DNA of 18,408 bases from Thioalkalivibrio nitratireducens (GTDB lineage: Bacteria; Pseudomonadota; Gammaproteobacteria; Ectothiorhodospirales; Ectothiorhodospiraceae), in assembly GCA_011390385.1 (NCBI GenBank), contig JAABSN010000060.1, forward strand, positions 1 to 18,408. The letters run 5' to 3'. The first letter of the stretch is position 1; each line of letters opens with the position of its first letter. A model generated the notes under the pieces. It searched no databases. It was given only the letters and a program-made list of their open reading frames with translations, and had not been told where the DNA came from. Positions 13,711 through 18,408 of the stretch are shown piece by piece. Made by a program: the position numbers and the translations under genes.

Positions 13711-14652
13711 ATGAGCACGGATATCAAGGCCCTGTTCGATGCCGAGCCCGATTCACCCCTGTACGTCGCAATCAACCGCGTGATGGTGGAGAACAACCCC
13801 AGCCTGATGCGCATGATGCGCCAGGCCAGTTCCGAAATGTGCCTGGCGACCGCGCTGACGCCGGGGTTCCGGGGTTTCGACCTGATGCGGCAGACAGGAA
13901 GCTGCCCGATGGGCATGCGCTGGGGCGCCAGTACCGACATGACCCAGGAACTCTCGCATATCTGGATCGATCAGTTCACCTACTGGGACAGCCTGGAGGC
14001 GCACGAGGACTTCCACGAGACTTTCGAGGACGTGGTGGTCACCGCGTGCGACAAGTGCGGCAACGTGCTGCTCGATGGCCCCGAGGAGCCGGTGTACCGC
14101 ATCGTGAAAAGCCACTTGCCCAAGCTGGTATCGCTGAACCAGTTCGAGCATGCGCGGGCTGCCGGCGGGAACCTCGCGCACATGGCGGTGGACTCCGGGC
14201 GTACCGTGACCGTACTGGCAACCCACCACGTGCGTCCGGGCAAGGAAGCGGAGTTCGAGGATGGCGAAATCCAGACCATGGAACTCCTGCGCGAGACCAA
14301 CGGTATGATCGGCTACCAGATCCTGAAACGCGTCGGTATCTCCACGCTCGGATCGGGTCACGCGACCGTCGATTCGATCATGGAACGCATGAAGGACACT
14401 CCCGGGGCCAAGCTCAAGCGCACGGCCGAGGTCTGGGAGGGCTACACCATTCCCGCCGAATACGTGGTGATGGTGGAATGGGAGACACTCGAGGCCGCAC
14501 AGCGCGGCATGCCGCACGTGAACGTGAAGCCCGAAATACTCTTCGTTCACGGCCCCAAGGTATTCAACAACTGCATCCGCATGCCCACCGTGCGTATGGC
14601 CACATCCATGTTCGCGGAGCAGACCTATCGCGAGGTGCTGCAGCAGGCCTGA
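13711..14652 (+). CDS. sor: Sulfur oxygenase reductase
   Basis: SOR is a cytoplasmic, cofactor-free iron enzyme that disproportionates elemental sulfur with oxygen to sulfite, thiosulfate and sulfide. The 313-residue product matches family length. It keeps the active-site Cys44 (SSEMCLATA), the iron ligands His98 and His102 (HEDFH) and Glu126 (GPEEPVY), and the pair Cys113/Cys116 (CDKC). Spacings agree with Acidianus SOR: 15 residues from the first His to the first Cys and 10 from the second Cys to the Glu. Family members form a hollow 24-subunit sphere. ATG 13711 has GGAG 5 nt upstream; the frame also opens at TTG 13693. It follows the FadL-type gene by 42 bp and precedes a CoA-disulfide-reductase-type gene. 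No damage is seen, so the enzyme should be active. Confidence 0.95.
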   Translation: MSTDIKALFDAEPDSPLYVAINRVMVENNPSLMRMMRQASSEMCLATALTPGFRGFDLMRQTGSCPMGMRWGASTDMTQELSHIWIDQFTYWDSLEAHEDFHETFEDVVVTACDKCGNVLLDGPEEPVYRIVKSHLPKLVSLNQFEHARAAGGNLAHMAVDSGRTVTVLATHHVRPGKEAEFEDGEIQTMELLRETNGMIGYQILKRVGISTLGSGHATVDSIMERMKDTPGAKLKRTAEVWEGYTIPAEYVVMVEWETLEAAQRGMPHVNVKPEILFVHGPKVFNNCIRMPTVRMATSMFAEQTYREVLQQA

Positions 14653-14690
14653 CCCCGATAACGCGTGTTCTCTCTCATTGGGGGAGAGGC

Positions 14691-14743
14691 TGGGGGAAGG
14701 CGGATGGCGGTCGCGGGGATTCCCCGACCGCTGCCTTCACCCC
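14691..14743. repeat. Long hairpin between sor and the flavoprotein gene
   Basis: GGGGGAAGGC (14692-14701) pairs with GCCTTCACCCC (14733-14743), and the inner stem GCGGTCGCGGGGA pairs with TTCCCCGACCGC (14707-14731) with one bulge. A short CTCTC/GAGAG arm precedes it (about 14672-14687). No T-run follows, so it is not a classic terminator; it may be a REP-type repeat or a transcript-stabilising stem after sor. Confidence 0.6.
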
Positions 14744-14814
14744 GCGGTCTCGATGGAATCACGTCCCGTTGCGCAACGAACGTTGCAAACTCCGCACAAC
14801 AGCGAGGTCCGAGA

Positions 14815-16170
14815 ATGCCCATGCCAAACCGCAAGCTGGTCGTCATCGGCGGCGATGCCGCTGGAATGAGCGCGGCATCCAAGGTCCGGCGCGAACATCC
14901 GGAACGCGAGATCGTGGTGTTTGAACGCGGTCGGCACACCTCCTATGCGGCCTGCGGCATGCCCTACTTCATCGCCGGCCAGGTGGAATCGTCCGATCGC
15001 CTGATAGCGCGCAAGCCCGAGGTCTTCCGCGAAAAACAGAACATTGACGTACGCATCCGGCACGAGGTCGTGGAAATCGACACGGCGCAACGGCGGGTCA
15101 GGGTTCTCGATCTGGAGCAGAAAGCGACCTTCTGGGAGAGTTGGGACGACTTGCTGATCGCCACCGGCGCCTCTCCGATCGCTCCCGACCTGCCGAACAT
15201 CGACGCCAAGGGGATCTTCAGCCTTTCCACCCTGCAGAGCGGGATCGACGTCTTCGAGTACGTGGAGGCCCAGCGACCCGCGAAAGCCGTCGTCGTCGGT
15301 GGCGGTTACATCGGAATCGAGATGGCGGAGGCATTGTGCGAACGCGGCATGGAAGTCGCGTTGGTCGACATGGCAGCCGAGGTGATGGTCAGTATGGACG
15401 CCGACATCGCGGCGTCGGTCAGTCAGGCCATGAGAGATGCGGGAGTCAGCGTGTTCCTGAGCGAGCAAATCGAGCGCTTCGAAACCGACTCGGACGGAAG
15501 GGTCCGCGCCGTGGTCACCGACCGGCGGGTGCTGGAGGCCGATCTGGTGATTCTGGGCATCGGGATTCGGCCAAATGCCGAGCTGGCTGAGAAAGCCGGA
15601 ATCGAACTGGGCGCCGGCGGCGCGATCCAGGTGAACAAGCGACTCGAAACGTCGGTGCCGCATGTCTGGGCGGCCGGCGACTGCGCCGAATCGTTTCACC
15701 TGGTCAAGGAGGAGCCGGTTTTCATTGCCCTCGGTACGGTCGCCAACAAGCACGGACTGGTGGCCGGCATCAACATCAGCGGCGGAACGATGGAGTTTCC
15801 CGGTGTTCTCGGGACCGCGATCACCCGGTTCCGCGATCTGGAGATTTCCCGCACGGGTCTGTCGGAAAAGGAAGCGGAAGCGGCCGGGATTCCATTCAGG
15901 GCGAAGACCATCGACGCCCTGACCCGGTCCCACTACTTCCCGGGCACCGCGAAACTGAAAGTGAAACTGGTGGTGGAAGACCGGACCGGGCGCCTCCTCG
16001 GCGGCCAGATCGTGGGTGGAAACGGCGCTGCCAAGCGCATCGACACCCTGGCCGTCGCGATCACGGCACGGCTTACGGCGGAGCAACTGGTCTATACGGA
16101 CCTCTCCTATGCTCCGCCCTTCTCGCCGGTCTGGGATCCGGTGCAGACGGCTGCCAGAACACTGGTGTAA
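14815..16170 (+). CDS. CoA-disulfide reductase-like FAD/NAD(P)H oxidoreductase
   Basis: The 451-residue product starts with an FAD-binding Rossmann motif (VVIGGDAAGMSAASKVRR), has the single redox Cys47 in SYAACGMPY, a second NAD(P)H-binding motif VVVGGGYIGIEMAEAL at 160-175, AAGDCAE, and a C-terminal dimerisation domain ending TDLSYAPPFSPVWDPVQTAA. This is the pattern of CoA-disulfide reductases and related NADH oxidases and persulfide reductases; no rhodanese domain is fused on. ATG 14815 has GAGG 7 nt upstream, and the longer frame reaching 14665 is repeat DNA. It follows sor by 162 bp with a hairpin between. It may reduce thiol-persulfides or disulfides formed around sulfur oxidation; exact substrate and nucleotide preference are unknown. 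Confidence 0.88.
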   Translation: MPMPNRKLVVIGGDAAGMSAASKVRREHPEREIVVFERGRHTSYAACGMPYFIAGQVESSDRLIARKPEVFREKQNIDVRIRHEVVEIDTAQRRVRVLDLEQKATFWESWDDLLIATGASPIAPDLPNIDAKGIFSLSTLQSGIDVFEYVEAQRPAKAVVVGGGYIGIEMAEALCERGMEVALVDMAAEVMVSMDADIAASVSQAMRDAGVSVFLSEQIERFETDSDGRVRAVVTDRRVLEADLVILGIGIRPNAELAEKAGIELGAGGAIQVNKRLETSVPHVWAAGDCAESFHLVKEEPVFIALGTVANKHGLVAGINISGGTMEFPGVLGTAITRFRDLEISRTGLSEKEAEAAGIPFRAKTIDALTRSHYFPGTAKLKVKLVVEDRTGRLLGGQIVGGNGAAKRIDTLAVAITARLTAEQLVYTDLSYAPPFSPVWDPVQTAARTLV

Positions 16171-16294
16171 TGTCCGGGCTGCACATGAACCATGCAGTGC
16201 TCCTTGCGAAGCGTGCGACACGGGCGGAGAAGAGCCGAGCCGGTAGGCAACCGATTCACTTCGCTGTGAGCTGCTGCCCGGAAGGAGATGCACT

Positions 16295-17050
16295 TTGGAC
16301 GGAATGCAGATCACTGACCAGGTCACACGACGCGATGCGTTCGATTATCGCCGAGCCATGGATCTCTGCCCCCGGGCACGGGAATTCGAGTTTCGGCGTC
16401 CACTTGAGCTCGCGGCGCTCAAGCCCGGTGAGATCCTCGTGGACTTCCCAAGCGGTGGTTCCTACCTGCTTCCACACCTCGATGCGATAGCACCCGGGGC
16501 CATTCTCCGTCCGGTGGAGCATGTCACCGGCTATACCGAAGGCGACGGCACAATACTGACGGGAAGCTGGGACCGGCTTCCCTTCGGGGACAGAGAAGTA
16601 GACGTGGTACTGACACTTGCGGCACTGCATCATGTGATCGTCGGCCGCCCGTCGTATTACCGAGAGTGTCGTCGCGTGCTTGCGCCCGGCGGGCGGCTGA
16701 TCATCGGCGACGTGGAAGAAGGGACTCCGGCAGCCCTGTTTCTTGATCGGTTCGTCAATCAGCACAGTTCTCAGGGACATGAAGCGCGATTTCTCGACCG
16801 CGACACGGAGATTGCGCGCATCGAAAAAGCCGGGTTCCGGGTCTTGGCTTATGAAGCAATGCGTTTCCATTGGATGTATCCCGACAAGGCCACGGCCATC
16901 CGGTTCTGCCGACACCTTTTTCGTCTCGATCGAGCCGACGATTCGCAGATATGGCGTGGGCTGGACGATTATCTCGGGCTCGAGGCAGGGGTGGACCAGG
17001 TGCGGATGAATTGGCAGCTGGCATTCGTCCGTGCCGACCGAAATGAATGA
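16295..17050 (+). CDS. Class I SAM-dependent methyltransferase
   Basis: This 251-residue protein has the Methyltransf_11-like pattern: motif I at 48-57 (LVDFPSGGSYL), WDRLPFGDREVDVVLTLAAL at 92-111, LHHV at 111-114, then YYRECRRVLAPGGRLIIGDV at 121-140. Motif I is unusual: family members have DxGxGxG, while here the glycines are replaced by DFPSGGS. Binding of SAM is still likely but less sure. TTG 16295 is chosen because AAGGAG stands 7 nt upstream; ATG 16304 is too far from it. The gene is 124 bp after the flavoprotein and 42 bp before the ATP-grasp-like gene on the same strand, so the last two may be an operon. The substrate is unknown. Confidence 0.82.
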   Translation: MDGMQITDQVTRRDAFDYRRAMDLCPRAREFEFRRPLELAALKPGEILVDFPSGGSYLLPHLDAIAPGAILRPVEHVTGYTEGDGTILTGSWDRLPFGDREVDVVLTLAALHHVIVGRPSYYRECRRVLAPGGRLIIGDVEEGTPAALFLDRFVNQHSSQGHEARFLDRDTEIARIEKAGFRVLAYEAMRFHWMYPDKATAIRFCRHLFRLDRADDSQIWRGLDDYLGLEAGVDQVRMNWQLAFVRADRNE

Positions 17051-17092
17051 ACTGCGACTGACGATGCGAAGCTCCCGTTACGGACCGGCTTC

Positions 17093-17956
17093 ATGAACGA
17101 GCGAAAGCATATCGCCGTTCTTTTTCACGCAAGGAGTCTGCGCAGGGATCTGAGATCGAGCGTAGTCTTTCACCTCGCCGACCACTGGCGGGCCGCAGGA
17201 CATCGGGTGTCGATGCTGCGCGGGACGAATCACCCTGTTCCCGCTGATCTCCTGTTCTTGCACGTGGATCTCTCGGTGGTGCCGGACGACTACCTGGGCC
17301 TGGCATCCCGCTACCCGGTGGCGATCAATGGCCGGGTGAAGGACATCAGAAAAACCCGGGTCAGCGAACAACTCGTCAGCGAGCAAGACGACTGGGACGG
17401 ACCCGTCATCGTCAAGTCCGTACTGAACTACGGCGGCGAACCGGAACGGCGACTCGGCAGCCCGCGTATCTTGAGATTGACTCGCGCTGCGGGCGTTTTT
17501 GCACGTGTCCATCACCGATGGCGAAGGAGCGTGATACAGCGGAGCTCGCAGCCCTACCGCATCTACGACCGCGTCGGCCTTGTGCCGCCCGAGTTACGGG
17601 AAGATCCGAGCTTTGTCATCGAACGGTTCCTGCCCGAGATCGAGGGCGGAAGGTTTCGACTGCGCGTGTACCAGTTTCTCGGCGACCGCAGTACATGCAG
17701 ACGACTTGCCTCGACAGACCCGATCGTGAAGACGGGAAATACGCTGCACTCGGAGCCGATCGAGCCGCACCCTATCGTGGAGACATGGCGCAAGTCCTTG
17801 GGTCTTGACTACGGAAAGCTCGATTACGTAGTGCACGACGGGACACCCATCCTGCTCGATGCCAACAAGACCACCGGGGCCGCTACCGTGTCCACACCGG
17901 AGAGAAATGCACGCCGACGCCACATCGCGCAGGGCATTGAATCGTACTTGCGGTAA
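17093..17956 (+). CDS. ATP-grasp-like protein
   Basis: The 287-residue product shows the key marks of an ATP-grasp ligase in order: GPVIVKSVLNYGG at 103-115 (Lys108 as the ATP-binding lysine), SFVIERFLPE at 173-182 (hinge Glu177), and KLDYVV and then LLDANKTTG at 242-262 (metal-binding Asp256, Asn258). The N-terminal part has an alternating fold that can bind a nucleotide or acceptor. ATP-grasp enzymes join a carboxylate to an amine or thiol through an acyl-phosphate. I cannot place it in a named subfamily. ATG 17093 has only a weak ribosome binding site. The pairing with a methyltransferase is found in some peptide or small-molecule pathways, but no precursor peptide is visible. Confidence 0.65.
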   Translation: MNERKHIAVLFHARSLRRDLRSSVVFHLADHWRAAGHRVSMLRGTNHPVPADLLFLHVDLSVVPDDYLGLASRYPVAINGRVKDIRKTRVSEQLVSEQDDWDGPVIVKSVLNYGGEPERRLGSPRILRLTRAAGVFARVHHRWRRSVIQRSSQPYRIYDRVGLVPPELREDPSFVIERFLPEIEGGRFRLRVYQFLGDRSTCRRLASTDPIVKTGNTLHSEPIEPHPIVETWRKSLGLDYGKLDYVVHDGTPILLDANKTTGAATVSTPERNARRRHIAQGIESYLR

Positions 17957-18161
17957 CAAGCGGACTTGGACTCATGCCTGGGCCAGCCGGGACCGGCGGA
18001 TTCGATAACGGCCATGGTTTTCACTGCCGAAAGAGGATGTTTTCGGGGTGCCGCCCACTATTGCCTTCCGCTATCCTGTGTCCATGCGACGGGCCGGCCG
18101 CGCTCGAAGTGGAATGCCGTTGCCGTCGATGACCCAGCAATTCCAGGACTCGAAACTGAAC
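17957..18161. other. Intergenic gap
   Basis: This 205-bp gap precedes the peptidase gene. It has a weak 6-bp inverted repeat (CCGAAA at 18027-18032, TTTCGG at 18040-18045) that is not followed by a T-run. In-frame ATG codons at 18084, 18114 and 18129 could lengthen the next protein. No convincing promoter or RNA gene is seen. Confidence 0.4.
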
Positions 18162-18408
18162 ATGAAGACAATGCCGTGGTTCGCCGCTTTCGTAGCCGGC
18201 GTGATGATCGTTCTGGGAGGCGCAACCGTTGCAGCAGGGCCTGCGCGAGACGCGTCCTCCCTGCAATTGGCGTCGGTGCACGCCGCCGTCGCACCGTTGC
18301 GTGCCGATGCCCCGCTGTTCAGCAAGTACGCCGATCATCCGGTCCCGATCGCGTCTGTGACCAAACTGATGACAGCGATGGTCGTGCTGGACTCCGGCGC
18401 CTCCCTGG
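18162..18408 (+). CDS. D-alanyl-D-alanine peptidase (S11 family), 5' part, cut by window edge
   Basis: The frame runs off the right edge. It begins MKTMPWFAAFVAGVMIVLGG, a signal peptide likely cut near AAG, and continues to LFSKYADHPVPIASVTKLMTAMVVLDSG. SVTK is the SxxK motif with the catalytic serine and lysine of serine D-Ala-D-Ala carboxypeptidases and endopeptidases, including PBP7/PbpG types. These trim or cut peptidoglycan cross-links in the periplasm. ATG 18162 is preferred because the signal peptide begins there; three earlier in-frame ATGs exist from 18084 on. The SxxN and KTG motifs that would confirm the family lie beyond the window. Confidence 0.82.
   Translation, partial: MKTMPWFAAFVAGVMIVLGGATVAAGPARDASSLQLASVHAAVAPLRADAPLFSKYADHPVPIASVTKLMTAMVVLDSGASL

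Noticed and set aside
14737..16326. 529-codon minus-strand frame opposite the flavoprotein gene
   Set aside because: The plus-strand product has full FAD, NAD(P)H and redox-Cys motifs; the antisense frame is a high-GC shadow without domains.
16170..16490. 106-codon plus-strand frame with a Cys-Cys pair that might have been a RiPP precursor before the methyltransferase
   Set aside because: Most of it overlaps the methyltransferase gene out of frame, it has no leader-core pattern, and the SD sequence near 16282-16287 serves the methyltransferase start.
1..18408. CRISPR array, tRNA or rRNA genes
   Set aside because: No regularly spaced repeats of 20-40 bp and no recognisable tRNA or rRNA sequence were seen; the only regular repeats are the coding repeats of the vWA gene.

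Overview
The window looks like chromosomal DNA of a GC-rich, sulfur-oxidising gammaproteobacterium. The clearest pointer is a complete sulfur oxygenase reductase gene (sor) at 13711-14652, with an FadL-type outer-membrane channel upstream and a CoA-disulfide-reductase-type flavoprotein downstream. This content fits Ectothiorhodospiraceae such as Thioalkalivibrio. The genus is an inference from gene content and base composition; no database was searched.

Region 1 (1-4624) is an accessory block read entirely from the minus strand. It starts with the 5' part of a LysE/RhtB exporter cut by the window edge. A dense row of toxin-antitoxin type genes follows: mntA-hepT, a DUF2283 gene behind a truncated partner, a pRiA4b ORF-3 family gene, a winged-helix nucleotidyltransferase whose HEPN partner is broken after 28 codons, hicA-hicB, and parD-parE. 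Palindromic repeats sharing a GGGGACAGTAC-like core lie in and beside this block (351-501, 3282-3299, 3939-3990, 5452-5516). The winged-helix gene has a readable promoter with two 17-bp operator-like sites exactly 21 bp apart.

Region 2 (4812-10482) holds a divergent QueC-like protein, a large SulP anion transporter fused to STAS and cyclic-nucleotide-binding domains, and a convergent exported von Willebrand A protein with four tandem beta-type repeats. After a repeat-filled gap comes an unrecognised 138-residue protein. Two further repeat-rich gaps flank a minus-strand GluR0-like ligand-gated potassium channel at 10755-11828.

Region 3 (12337-16170) is the sulfur locus: FadL-type porin, sor, then a CoADR-like pyridine nucleotide-disulfide oxidoreductase. 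The porin-to-sor gap is only 42 bp with no terminator, so these two are probably co-transcribed. A strong hairpin sits between sor and the flavoprotein gene. A plausible reading is that hydrophobic sulfur enters through the porin, SOR disproportionates it in the cytoplasm, and the flavoprotein handles the sulfane or persulfide products. Only the SOR step rests on clear family knowledge.

Region 4 (16295-18408) has a SAM-dependent methyltransferase and an ATP-grasp-like protein in tandem, with no recognised pathway, then the start of a secreted D-alanyl-D-alanine peptidase (S11 family) that runs off the right edge.
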